Below, one piece after another: positions 7,969-16,280 of a DNA stretch of 64,000 bases (within the stretch, counting starts at the first letter, position 1; each line of letters begins with the position of its first letter). Below the pieces are notes generated by a model. That model was not told the origin of the DNA and did no database searches. It saw nothing but the letters and a program-made list of their open reading frames with translations. The translations under genes were made by a program, and so were the position numbers. This DNA is from CAISKJ01 sp046351555 (GTDB lineage: Bacteria; Myxococcota_A; Polyangia; Polyangiales; Ga0077539): contig JAXLYI010000011.1 in NCBI GenBank assembly GCA_046351555.1, positions 62,001 through 126,000 on the forward strand, in the 5' to 3' direction.

Positions 7969-10900
7969 CACGGCTCCTCCACGGGCGCGTCGCCCTCGTC
8001 GGCGTCGGCCAGCAGCGCCGCGACGTCCTCCGCGGTGATGCCCGCGAGGGCCGCGCCGCCGTCGCCGTGGATCACCGCGTCGGCGAGCTGCTGCTTGCGC
8101 CGCTTGAGCGCCAGGACGCGCTCCTCCACGGTGCCGCGCGCGACGAGGCGGTACACCGTCACGCCGCGCGTCTGGCCCATGCGGTGCGCGCGGGCGGTGG
8201 CCTGGTCCTCGACGGCGGGGTTCCACCACGGGTCGCAGTGGATCACGGTGTCGGCGGCGGTGAGGTTCAGCCCCGCGCCGCCCGCCTTGAGCGAGATGAG
8301 GAAGAGCGGCGCCGCGCCCTCTTGAAAGCGCCGCACCACACCGTCACGGTCGACGGTGCTGCCGTCGAGGTACTCGTACGCGATTCCCTCGCGCGCGAGG
8401 TCCGCGCCCCACAGCCCCAGCAGCTCGACGAACTGCGAGAACACCAGCGCCCGCCGCCCCTCCGCCGCGAGCGCGCGCGCCGTCGCGAGGAAGGTCTCGC
8501 GCTTCGAGCCCGACACCTCCGTGCGCCCGTCGACCAGCCGCGGGTCGCACGCCATCTGCCGCAACCGAAGGAGCGCCGTGAACACCGCCACCCCCGGCCG
8601 CCCGAAGGGGTCGCGCCGCGCGAACTCCTTCACCTCCTCGCGGAGCACCACCGCGAGGGCGTCGTACATCGTCCGGTGCGCGTCGCCGAGCGGGCACGCG
8701 AGCTCCACCTCCTGGCGCGGCGGCAGATCGTCGAGCACCTCCGCGCGCGTCCGCCGCAGCACGAAGGGACGGATCAGCGCCCGCAGCCGCGCCCCCACCA
8801 CCGCCGCGCTCGCCACCTTGGGCGACGCCGGTCCGTCGAGCGCCGCGCGGGCGAGGGGCTTCTCGAAGCGGTCTTCGAACTGGCGCGACGTACCCAGCAT
8901 CCCGGGGTTGCAGAAGTCCATCACCGACCAGAGCTCGGTGAGGCGGTTCTCCACCGGCGTGCCCGAGAGCGCGAGGCGCGTGGACGCGCGGAGGGCGCGG
9001 GCGGCGCGGGTGGTGGCGGCGTCGAGGTTCTTGATGGTCTGCGCCTCGTCGAGCACCACCACGCGGAAGGCCGTCTCCCGCAGGCGCTCGACGTCGCGCC
9101 GGAGGAGCGCGTACGTCGTGATCACCAGGTCGGCGCCCGCGAACTCCGTCGTCGCCCGCGCCGCCGCGCTCGCGCCGTGGAGCGACACCACCCGCAGCCC
9201 CGGCGTGAAGCGCGCCGCCTCGCGCGCCCAGTTGCCCGCCACGGAGGTCGGGCACACCACGAGCGACGGCGCGCCGCCGTCGCGCTCGCGCCGCCACTGG
9301 AGGAGCGCGAGCGTCATCACCGTCTTGCCGAGGCCCATGTCGTCGGCCAGCACGCCCCCGGCGCCGAGCCCGTCGAGAAACTGGAGCCACGCGAGGCCCT
9401 GCAACTGGTACGGCCGCAGCATCGCCCGCAGGCCCGAAGGGAGCTCCGGCGCCGCCGCCACCGCGAGCGACCGGAGCCGCGCGCGCATCGCCTCCGCCGA
9501 CTGGTCGCGCTCGAACTCCGCGGCCGCGGCCCAGCGCTCGACGCGCCCCCACTGGTGGAGCGGGACGCGACCCTCCGTCGCGCCCTCGGGGATCACCCCC
9601 GCGGTGTCTTCGAGAAGGTCGGCGAGCTCGTCGGTGATCTCCGCGAGCGAGCGGTCGTCGAGCTCGACCCAGCGGCGCTTGCGGGCGAGGGCCGCGCGGG
9701 CGGCGTCGAGGTCGACCTTGCGGCCGCCCGCGTCGAGCGCGAGGGCGAGGTCGAGCAGCGAGCCCGAGCGCGAGAGGCGCAATCGCGCGGTGACGGCCTC
9801 CCGCACCGTCACCCCGCCGAGCGACGCGGGGATGAGAACCGACACCGTCGGGTCGTTGCGCTCGCGCAGCGCCGCGGCCCCCTCGCGCCAGAACCGCACG
9901 GCGCGGTCGTCGTCGGCGGTGAAGGCGTCGCGCGCGCCCTCCCATGCGAAGCCTGCGGCCGTGAGGGAAGCGACCACGGCGCCTTCGAGCTCGGCGTCGC
10001 GGCGCTCGTCGGAGGCGGCCTCGCGCGGTGACTCGGGGGAGAGCCCCACCGCGCCGAACGCGTACTGCGCCTCCGTGCGGGCGACGAGGTGGAGGGGTGT
10101 TCCTTCGACGTGGAGGACGAAGAGCGGGACGCAGTGCTCCAGGCCCATCGCGCCGGCCGACGGGAGCGCGACGTGGCGGCCGCGCAGGCGCGTGCGGAGC
10201 GTCTTCCAGAGCTGCTCCGCGTGGTCGGGGACGAGCTCGACCGCGGGCGAGAACTGGAGCCGCCACGCAGCGTCGGGGTCGACCTCCGGCGGCAGCACGA
10301 ACATCCGCCGCAGCGCCGGCGCCCACAGAAACGAGTACGCCCCGCGGTAGAGCACCGTCTCGCGGGCGGGGAGGTCGACGGCGCCGTCGTCCGAGCGCCA
10401 GCGCGCTTCGAGCGCGTCGGTGGGCGAGGCGTCGCCCGCGGGCGCGACGTTGTCCCAGCTCCCGCCGCCGCGCCCCTGGAGCGTCGGGAGGCTGTCCTCC
10501 CGCCCCGCGAGCGAGAGCGCGAGGAGGGCGCGCGGGAGCCGCGTGCGCACGACGGTGAGGGCGAGGGGCGTCTGGTCGAAGGCGAGGGGCCCCGCCTCGT
10601 CGACCGCGGCGCGGCCGAAGGGGAGCTCGCGCAGGAGGTGGAGCGCGAGGGCCGCGTCGGAGCCGTTGGCGCGGAGCACCTTCTTCGCGGCGCCGCGCTT
10701 GTCGAGGAGGCGGAGGACGCGGCGGTCGTCGGGGGCGAAGGCCGTCGCGCGGATGGCGGCGTCGTCGAGGAAGCCCTTCTGCCCGGGGATCCGCACGCGC
10801 ACCTCGAAGCCCACCGAGCCGTCGCCCTGCGCGACGCGGGACTGGAGCGAGCGCTCGTTGGGCTCGGCGAGGGGGAGCGCGAGGAGGTACTCGGGCGGCG

Positions 10901-11351
10901 CCGACGGGGGCCGCGGGGCGTCGAGCGGGAGCCACTGGGCGGTGATGCGGTCGGCGGCGAGGGCCTTCCGCGCGGCCTCGCGGAGCGCGGGGAGCGCGGC
11001 GAGCGCGGGGTCGAGGGGTGTGCCGGCGACGAGCGCCTCGCGGAGCGCGTCGGAGAGGGCGAGCGTCGTGAGCAGCCACTGGGCGTGCGGGCAGAGGCCC
11101 CAGCGGCCGCAGGTGCACTGGTGTTCGAACTGCGCGGTGCCGACGCGCGGGGGGAGGGCGGCGAGGGTGGCGGCGGGGCGGCCGGCCTGGAGGAGCGACG
11201 CGCGGAGGGTGCCGTCGCGCAGGAGCACGGGCGAGCCCGGGGCGAAATCGAAGGTGAGCTGGAGGAGGGCGTCGGGCGACGTCATCGCGCGCTCGGCCAC
11301 CGCGCGCACCGAGAGGGCGTCGAACCACGGCGGCGCGGCGCGGACCGTCAC
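7965..11351 (-). CDS. SNF2/Rad54-family ATPase with N-terminal SWIM zinc finger
   Basis: 1128 residues. Near residue 75 lies a SWIM zinc finger (CTCGRWGLCPH), a nucleic-acid or protein-binding motif common in bacterial SNF2 proteins. A long middle region of uncertain fold follows. The C-terminal 500 residues are a complete SNF2 motor: Walker A DDMGLGKT, Q-site WLQFLDGLGAGG, DEAQ box LDEAQTIKN, SGTPVENRL, then the second RecA lobe with FSQFVELLG, YLDGSTVDRD, SLKAGGAGLNL and DPWWNPAVEDQATARAHRMGQ. Such enzymes translocate on double-stranded DNA and remodel bound proteins such as RNA polymerase. The middle matches the SNF2 helicase-associated type only loosely. It heads an overlapping pair with the membrane gene. 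Confidence 0.93.
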   Translation of the reverse strand: MTVRAAPPWFDALSVRAVAERAMTSPDALLQLTFDFAPGSPVLLRDGTLRASLLQAGRPAATLAALPPRVGTAQFEHQCTCGRWGLCPHAQWLLTTLALSDALREALVAGTPLDPALAALPALREAARKALAADRITAQWLPLDAPRPPSAPPEYLLALPLAEPNERSLQSRVAQGDGSVGFEVRVRIPGQKGFLDDAAIRATAFAPDDRRVLRLLDKRGAAKKVLRANGSDAALALHLLRELPFGRAAVDEAGPLAFDQTPLALTVVRTRLPRALLALSLAGREDSLPTLQGRGGGSWDNVAPAGDASPTDALEARWRSDDGAVDLPARETVLYRGAYSFLWAPALRRMFVLPPEVDPDAAWRLQFSPAVELVPDHAEQLWKTLRTRLRGRHVALPSAGAMGLEHCVPLFVLHVEGTPLHLVARTEAQYAFGAVGLSPESPREAASDERRDAELEGAVVASLTAAGFAWEGARDAFTADDDRAVRFWREGAAALRERNDPTVSVLIPASLGGVTVREAVTARLRLSRSGSLLDLALALDAGGRKVDLDAARAALARKRRWVELDDRSLAEITDELADLLEDTAGVIPEGATEGRVPLHQWGRVERWAAAAEFERDQSAEAMRARLRSLAVAAAPELPSGLRAMLRPYQLQGLAWLQFLDGLGAGGVLADDMGLGKTVMTLALLQWRRERDGGAPSLVVCPTSVAGNWAREAARFTPGLRVVSLHGASAAARATTEFAGADLVITTYALLRRDVERLRETAFRVVVLDEAQTIKNLDAATTRAARALRASTRLALSGTPVENRLTELWSVMDFCNPGMLGTSRQFEDRFEKPLARAALDGPASPKVASAAVVGARLRALIRPFVLRRTRAEVLDDLPPRQEVELACPLGDAHRTMYDALAVVLREEVKEFARRDPFGRPGVAVFTALLRLRQMACDPRLVDGRTEVSGSKRETFLATARALAAEGRRALVFSQFVELLGLWGADLAREGIAYEYLDGSTVDRDGVVRRFQEGAAPLFLISLKAGGAGLNLTAADTVIHCDPWWNPAVEDQATARAHRMGQTRGVTVYRLVARGTVEERVLALKRRKQQLADAVIHGDGGAALAGITAEDVAALLADADEGDAPVEEPW

Positions 11352-11660
11352 GGCGACGCTCGGCCGCAGAGGCGGCGGGGGTGGCGGAGGCGGGCGGTCA
11401 TCGGGGCGCGGGAACCTATCGCAAGCGCGGCGCGCGCGCGAAGTGGGTTGCAGGGATTGCGGCGCCGGTGAGGTTGCGGCAGGAGCGGGTTACACGACGG
11501 GCCTTTCGGGGGCGGCGATGTGATTCGCAACCCTCCCGCCACCAGATCCCGTCGTGCGTTCAAATCCCGCAGTGCTCCAGGCGCTCCATGCCTGGGCGGA
11601 TGTTCATGCTGGCCGGACTTCGGTGAGACGCATCGACGGGCGCGTCGGCGAACGCCAGGC
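11352..11660. other. Intergenic stretch upstream of the SNF2 gene
   Basis: 309 bp with no convincing gene. It holds the promoter region of the SNF2 gene on the minus strand and a 6-bp hairpin (CCAGGC/GCCTGG, 11577-11595) without a T tract. A T-loop-like GTTCAAATCCC sits near 11559-11569. No cloverleaf could be built around it. Confidence 0.5.
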
Positions 11661-12008
11661 TCACCGCGTGCCGGTGAGCGTGCGGAGCGCCTCGTCGTCG
11701 ACCTGGTTCACCGCCTGCTGGAGGAGGAGCGCGGCGACCTGGAGCGGCCCGACGGTCACGCCGCGCTTCGCGACTTCACCGGCGAGGGCCTCGAGCTTCG
11801 CGAGCGTCGCCGCGTCCATCGGCACGAGTCGGCGCTCCGTCCAGGCGGGGTCGGTCGCGCGGCCACCGCCCGGCGGCGCGCGGAACCGCGCCTCGACCTC
11901 CGCGGCGAGCTGAGCCGCACCGAAATACCCTCCGCCCGCCTTCACCGCGCCGCGTCGCTCGGCGCCGAGTCCGCGGGCCACCTTGTCCATGTCCAGCTTC
12001 GCGCTCAT
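11661..12008 (-). CDS. Small soluble protein of unknown function, second gene of a two-gene unit
   Basis: 115 residues, mainly helical by composition, with charged segments LDMDKVARGLGAERRGAV and a C-terminal ALLLQQAVNQVDDEAL helix. It has no signal peptide or membrane segment. Its ATG overlaps the stop of the upstream gene as ATGA, so the two are translationally coupled and their products are likely partners. I do not recognise a family. The size, coupling and promoter style would fit a toxin-antitoxin or effector-immunity pair, but no catalytic motif supports that. Confidence 0.55.
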   Translation of the reverse strand: MSAKLDMDKVARGLGAERRGAVKAGGGYFGAAQLAAEVEARFRAPPGGGRATDPAWTERRLVPMDAATLAKLEALAGEVAKRGVTVGPLQVAALLLQQAVNQVDDEALRTLTGTR

Positions 12009-12388
12009 GAGGTCGGCTCCTTGTAGTCACGGATGGCGAAGTACTCGTCGGCGATCACGAGGCCGATCTCCCCCTGCGCGGTCTCCCTTCCCATCCGGCG
12101 GCAGAAGGCCGCCAGACGAGCGAGGTTCGCGGGGTCTTCGATCGCCTCGGGGACCGTGTAGCAGTGAACGATGACGGGCTCGTCGAACACGAGCGCGTCC
12201 GCGCGCTCGTCGTCGCGCCAGACGCCGCGCGCCTTCGGGTACGCCGTGGCGCCGCCGAACACCGCGCCGAACATCGAGAGCGCGGCGTCCACCCAATGGC
12301 CCTGATCGATGGGCGTCACGCCGTCCCGCTCGACGCTGGGAATGAACAGCACCACCAGCACCCGCCTTCCGCCTGCCTGCAACGTCAC
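12005..12388 (-). CDS. Small alpha/beta protein of unknown function, first gene of a two-gene unit
   Basis: 127 residues, soluble. It begins with a hydrophobic strand (RRVLVVLFIPSV) and has a conserved-looking middle with ATAYPKARGVWRDD, LVFDEPVIVHCYT and FCRRMGRETAQGEIGLVI, ending EYFAIRDYKE. The pattern of alternating strands and one Arg-rich helix looks like a small enzyme-like or ligand-binding fold, but I cannot name the family. The GTG start at 12388 lies six bases after a TATATT hexamer, so the message appears leaderless. The following gene overlaps by four bases. The short AT-rich stretch at the start contrasts with the surrounding GC. Confidence 0.6.
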   Translation of the reverse strand: MTLQAGGRRVLVVLFIPSVERDGVTPIDQGHWVDAALSMFGAVFGGATAYPKARGVWRDDERADALVFDEPVIVHCYTVPEAIEDPANLARLAAFCRRMGRETAQGEIGLVIADEYFAIRDYKEPTS

Positions 12389-12394
12389 CCGATC

Positions 12395-12422
12395 AATATA
12401 GATCGGCGCGTGGGCGCGTCAA
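12395..12422 (-). promoter_or_regulatory. Near-consensus housekeeping promoter with a palindrome over the -10 box
   Basis: Read on the minus strand: TTGACG (12422-12417), a 16-bp spacer, TATATT (12400-12395), then six bases and the GTG start at 12388. The -10 sits inside the inverted repeat CGATC-AATATA-GATCG (12390-12405). A repressor binding there would block the promoter, as in autoregulated small operons. In a 75% GC background so close a match is unlikely by chance. Confidence 0.6.
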
Positions 12423-12431
12423 GCGGCCGCT

Positions 12432-13490
12432 GTGGCGACCTCCCGGCGCTTGCAACGAGGCCACCCAGGCGCCAACGCGCGGCTCACGGCCGAGGGCACC
12501 ACTCGAAGGCACTGCGGCTCGGTCTACGCGTCCTCCATGGGCTCGCGCTCCGACGCGGACAGTGTCGTGCCGGGCAGTGTATCGTCGACGTCGACGTCGA
12601 TGTCATCGGCCGCACCCCTGGTGCCTCATGAGTCTGCGGTGCACCGCGAGCTTGCGCGGCTGGACGGCATCCGCTGGCTCTTCCCCGACGCGGCCATGGG
12701 CGCGCTCGCCGACGACGCCCGGGCGTGGCTCCACGAACGCTTCGACGGGCTCCTCGCGGTCCTCGCGCATGGGCCGAGGGGAACTCTCTCCTCGACGGGC
12801 TCGCGCTCTCGACGACTCGCTCGATGCACGAGGCCGAACGCCCCTGGCACGACGCCTGGTGCGGGGGCGGCCGTGCTGTTCGTCGCCTGCGCGGGGACGA
12901 CCCCCGCCGTGATGTCGGACAACAACGACGGCACGCCCTCATCGGCCGCGGTGCAGGGGGTGCCACCCGCGCGGGCGGCGGGCGGCGGGTTTTCCGCGCG
13001 AGCGCCCTTCGTGGTGCCGGCGGTGGGAGCGATGCGCCCGTCCCCCGCGCTCCCGCCCGTCGACGTGACGACCGACGGCGTCAGCGGGCGCTTGTTTCGC
13101 GAGCCGACGCACCTCCACCGCATGCACTGCGCGGGGCGCGAGCGCCGCGCCGGCGAGTCGGTGGAGCAATGCGCGCGTCGGATCTTCTGGGCGCTCACCC
13201 CGCGCGACATCGCGGCCTTCGAAGCGGCCTTCGCGCGAACCGACCCGCGCGCCTGGATGACCCGGCGCGACGACCCGGCCCTCCGCGCTCGTCTCCCCGC
13301 CTACCGCCGCGAGTACGTCGGGATCGCGCTGAACGGGGAGGCCCTGGTCGTCGTCATCCTCCTCTGCCCCGGCGCACCGCAGCGCACCGACGGAGAGATG
13401 TACGAGGGGAGGGGTGGTGGCGTGTGCGTGCTCCGCGCGACCCTCCATCTGGACGGCGACCTGCGCGTGTGGGCGAGCGGCGACGCCTGA
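12432..13490 (+). CDS. Putative lipoprotein of unknown function; 5' half unreliable
   Basis: The frame is open for 352 codons, but only the part after about 12870 looks like a real protein. That part has a hydrophobic LFVACAG segment resembling a lipobox, a Ser/Pro/Ala spacer, then a folded-looking region with HLHRMHCAG, SVEQCARRIFW, YRREYVGIALNGEALVVVILL and a Gly-rich GRGGGVCVLRATL. No proper signal-peptide start precedes LFVAC in this frame. One extra G in the G5 run at 12863-12867 would join it to a basic RRLVRG lead from the second frame, whose ATG is at 12769. The locus may therefore be frameshifted. The remaining 5' sequence may be noncoding. No family is recognised. Confidence 0.4.
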   Translation: MATSRRLQRGHPGANARLTAEGTTRRHCGSVYASSMGSRSDADSVVPGSVSSTSTSMSSAAPLVPHESAVHRELARLDGIRWLFPDAAMGALADDARAWLHERFDGLLAVLAHGPRGTLSSTGSRSRRLARCTRPNAPGTTPGAGAAVLFVACAGTTPAVMSDNNDGTPSSAAVQGVPPARAAGGGFSARAPFVVPAVGAMRPSPALPPVDVTTDGVSGRLFREPTHLHRMHCAGRERRAGESVEQCARRIFWALTPRDIAAFEAAFARTDPRAWMTRRDDPALRARLPAYRREYVGIALNGEALVVVILLCPGAPQRTDGEMYEGRGGGVCVLRATLHLDGDLRVWASGDA

Positions 13491-13571
13491 AAGGGTCTGC
13501 GCCGTCGTTCCCTGCGCGGAGGGACTCCAGACGCGACGCCGCCGACGAGGGGGCGTTCGCCGCAGCGGCGC

Positions 13572-14246
13572 TCACCCCGGGCGGCGCTCGACGCGGGCCA
13601 CCTTCCCCCGCTCCAGGGTCACCCGGACGTCGGCGACGCGCGCGGCGAAGGGGAGGTCGTGGGTGACGAGCACCACCACGCGGCCCTCGCGGCGGTGGCG
13701 GTCGACGGCCTGCGCGAGGCGTTCGGTGGCGGCGGCGTCGAGGCCCGTGGTCGGCTCGTCGAAGAGCAGCAGCGACGGGTCGTGGAGCTCGGCGCGCGCG
13801 AGGGCGAGGCGCTGGAGCTGGCCGCGCGAGAGCGTGCGGGCGGGCCGGTCGGCGAGGTCGGCGAGGGAGACGGCGCGGAGCACCTCGGCGATGCGCGCGT
13901 CGGGGGAGGGGAGGTCGTGGAGCGACGCCATGAGCGCGAGCGACTCGCGGACGGTGAGGTCGGGGTACACCATCGCCTCGTGGCCGACGAGCCCGATGGC
14001 GCCGCGGATGTCCTCGCGGTCGTCGGGGAGCTCGTAGTCGCCGTAGCGGACGGCCCCCGCGGTGGGCTTCACCAGCGTCGCGAGCACGAGGAGGAGCGTG
14101 CTCTTGCCCGCGCCGTTGGGGCCCTCGACGGAGCACACCTCGCCCGCGCGGAAGGTGAGCGTGACGCCCGCGAGCGCGCGCGTCGCGCCGTACACGCGGG
14201 TCACCTTCTCGACGGAGACCTGGTTGAATCTCGGGCGGCCGGTCAT
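13572..14246 (-). CDS. Orphan ABC transporter ATPase, CcmA-like
   Basis: 224 residues forming one complete ABC nucleotide-binding domain. Walker A is GPNGAGKST, the Q loop is in IGLVGHEAMVYPDLTV, the signature is LSRGQLQRL, Walker B is LLLFDEPTTGLD and the H loop is VTHDLP. Signature and length are closest to CcmA (haem exporter ATPase) and related single-domain export ATPases. No permease gene is adjacent, so its membrane partner must be encoded elsewhere or it serves a non-transport role. The ATG at 14246 is preceded 11 nt upstream by a -10-like TAGCTT. An OGFr-domain gene lies upstream on the same strand. Confidence 0.85.
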   Translation of the reverse strand: MTGRPRFNQVSVEKVTRVYGATRALAGVTLTFRAGEVCSVEGPNGAGKSTLLLVLATLVKPTAGAVRYGDYELPDDREDIRGAIGLVGHEAMVYPDLTVRESLALMASLHDLPSPDARIAEVLRAVSLADLADRPARTLSRGQLQRLALARAELHDPSLLLFDEPTTGLDAAATERLAQAVDRHRREGRVVVLVTHDLPFAARVADVRVTLERGKVARVERRPG

Positions 14247-14260
14247 CGAGGCGCGGGAAG

Positions 14261-14719
14261 CTACCACCCCGGGGGCTCGAAGGGCCGCGTGAAGTCCGCC
14301 GCGGCCCGCCAGAAGGCGCGCGACGTCGGCCCCGGCTCGGGCGCGGCCGTCACGTAGGCGTGAAACGCGAGCGCCTCGTCGCGCAGCCCCGCGTCGCGCA
14401 GGCACAGGATCACCCGCGTGATCCGCGCGTGGTTGTGGTCGCTGCGCCGCCGCCACCAGCTCGTCGCGCCGAGGAAGCGCTCGAAGCGCGCCAGCAGCCG
14501 AAGGAGGTTGGCGCGCGCGGCCGGCGGGAGCGCGAGCGCCTCGGCCTCCGTCCACACCGGCGCGTCGTCGTTGAACGCGCTCGGGTCCTGGTTGGGGAAG
14601 GCCCACTGGACCCAGTCGTGGCGCATCTCCAGCCAGTGGTCGTCGGCCGCGAGGATCGTCTCCACCGTGCGCCCGTCGCCGTTGGCCCTCCCGAGGAGGA
14701 AGTCCGTCGCGCTGGTCAT
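14261..14719 (-). CDS. Opioid growth factor receptor (OGFr) conserved-domain protein
   Basis: 152 residues made almost entirely of the OGFr-type domain. The pattern is DFLLGRANGDGRTVETIL, DDHWLEMRHDWVQWAFPN and PSAFNDDAPVW, then a helical half with LGATSWWRRRSDHNHARITRVI and a Trp-rich C terminus. The domain occurs in small bacterial proteins and, extended, in the vertebrate OGF receptor. Its bacterial biochemistry is not established. It is probably cytoplasmic, having no signal peptide. The start at 14719 is 32 nt from the end of the ligase gene upstream on the same strand, and the ABC ATPase follows 14 nt after its stop, so the three may be co-transcribed. Confidence 0.85.
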   Translation of the reverse strand: MTSATDFLLGRANGDGRTVETILAADDHWLEMRHDWVQWAFPNQDPSAFNDDAPVWTEAEALALPPAARANLLRLLARFERFLGATSWWRRRSDHNHARITRVILCLRDAGLRDEALAFHAYVTAAPEPGPTSRAFWRAAADFTRPFEPPGW

Positions 14720-14751
14720 GGCCGCTCCATACCGCAACGGCGCCGCGCCCG

Positions 14752-16182
14752 TCACCCCCACGGGCGCAGCCGCGGTGCCGCCTCGCGCGCCACCGCCGCG
14801 CGGTCGACCTTGCCCGTCGCCCGCGCCGGGAGCTCCTCCAGCACGCACGCCCGCCGCGGGCGCTTGTGCGGCGCCATCGCCCCGACCACCACGGGCCACG
14901 CCGCCGCGAGCCACGCGTCGTCGCCGCGCGGGTCATTCGTTCGGTCCCGCACGATCGCCGCGGCCACGCGCTGCCCCCACACCGGATCGTCCTCGCCGAA
15001 GACCACCGCGGCGCGGACACCGGGTAGTTCGCAGAGCGAAGCTTCGACCTCGGCGGGGTAGACGTTCTCGCCGCCCGTCACGATCAGGTCGGTGCGTCGG
15101 GCGGCGACGTGGAGCGACCGTTCGGCGTCGAACGACCCGAGGTCGCCGGTGTCGAGCCACCCCCCGTCGAGCGGCGCGTGCCCGAGGTAGCCGGCCATCA
15201 CCGACGCGCCCCGCACCCGGATGCGGCCGACCTCGCCCACCTCGCACGGCGACCCGTCGTCGCGCACGACCGCCAGCTCCACACCCTCCAGCGCGGGCCC
15301 GCTCCCCGCGCGCGCGACGAACGGCGCCCCCGCGGGCGGCAGGCGCTGCGTGGTCACCTGCGAGCACGCCTCGGTGAGCCCGTACGTGGTGAGCGCCCGC
15401 ACCCGGCGTTGCGCACACGCCTCGAGGAGCGCCATCGGGGTCGCCGCGCCGCCGACCAGCACCGCCCGCAGCCGCGCGAGGTCGCCCGCGGCGTCGGCGT
15501 CGAGCAGCGCGCGAAGCATCGTCGGCACCACCGAGAGGAGCGTGGCGCGGTCGTTCGCCACCGAAGCGAGGATGGCGGCGGGGTCGAAGCGGCCGTGGAG
15601 CACCACGCAGCGCCGCGCGGCGAGCGAGCGGGTGAGCACCGAGAGCCCGCCGACGTGGCAGACCGGGAGGCACAGGAGCCAGCGGTCGTCGTCGCGCCAG
15701 CCGAGGTTCGCGGCGCTCGCGCGGGCGCTCGCGAGGAAGGCCCGGCGCGGGAGGAGCGCGGCCTTCGCGCGTCCCGACGTCCCCGAGGTGAAGAGCATCG
15801 CGAGCACGTCGTCGGGGGCGTGCGCGGTCGGCGCAGGGAGGGCGGCGGCGTGGGCGAGGTCGTCGGGCGCGTAGTCGATCGCGGGGGCGGCGTCGTCGCG
15901 CTGGGCCTGCGACTCCGCGGTGGTGAGTCGCGGGTGGAGCACGACGGCGGTGGCGCCGAGCTCCATCAGCGCGAGGAGCGAGCACACGGTCGCGGGCCGG
16001 TTGGTCGCCTGCACCGCCACGCGCGCGCCGGACCCGACACCCAGCGCCCGGAGCGCGTCGCAGTGGGCGGCGGTGGCGGCGGCGAGCGTCGCGTACGACC
16101 AGGCGTTCCCTTCCCACACCAGCGCGTCGCGCGTCGGGGCCTCGCGCGCCGCGGCGAACACCGAGAGGGAGCCGTCGGACAT
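14752..16182 (-). CDS. menE: o-Succinylbenzoate-CoA ligase-like AMP-forming enzyme
   Basis: 476 residues of the adenylate-forming acyl-CoA ligase superfamily. It has the P-loop-like LFTSGTSGRAKAALL, the substrate-pocket region LTTYGLTEACSQVTTQ typical of MenE, the hinge YLGHAPLDGGWLDTGDLG, RTDLIVTGGENVYPAEVE and the catalytic Lys in ATGKVDR. MenE activates o-succinylbenzoate in menaquinone synthesis. The short length and TTYGLTE-SQVTT segment favour MenE over a fatty-acyl ligase, but no other men gene is nearby, so specificity is inferred. The ATG at 16182 follows a TACTCG hexamer closely. It diverges from the SDR gene at 16281. Confidence 0.7.
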   Translation of the reverse strand: MSDGSLSVFAAAREAPTRDALVWEGNAWSYATLAAATAAHCDALRALGVGSGARVAVQATNRPATVCSLLALMELGATAVVLHPRLTTAESQAQRDDAAPAIDYAPDDLAHAAALPAPTAHAPDDVLAMLFTSGTSGRAKAALLPRRAFLASARASAANLGWRDDDRWLLCLPVCHVGGLSVLTRSLAARRCVVLHGRFDPAAILASVANDRATLLSVVPTMLRALLDADAAGDLARLRAVLVGGAATPMALLEACAQRRVRALTTYGLTEACSQVTTQRLPPAGAPFVARAGSGPALEGVELAVVRDDGSPCEVGEVGRIRVRGASVMAGYLGHAPLDGGWLDTGDLGSFDAERSLHVAARRTDLIVTGGENVYPAEVEASLCELPGVRAAVVFGEDDPVWGQRVAAAIVRDRTNDPRGDDAWLAAAWPVVVGAMAPHKRPRRACVLEELPARATGKVDRAAVAREAAPRLRPWG

Positions 16183-16280
16183 GCCGCGAGTAGGAGATCG
16201 CCGCCCCGCGCCGTCAAGCCGCCCGTCACCACCGACGCCCGTTGCGCGACGGCCGCCCTCGCCGCATCCTCGCGGCCCTC

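Noticed and set aside
11545..11580. T-loop-like GTTCAAATCCC that might mark a tRNA gene or attachment site
   Set aside because: The flanking stem has a mismatch, no D-arm or anticodon arm could be folded upstream, and no CCA follows; probably chance.
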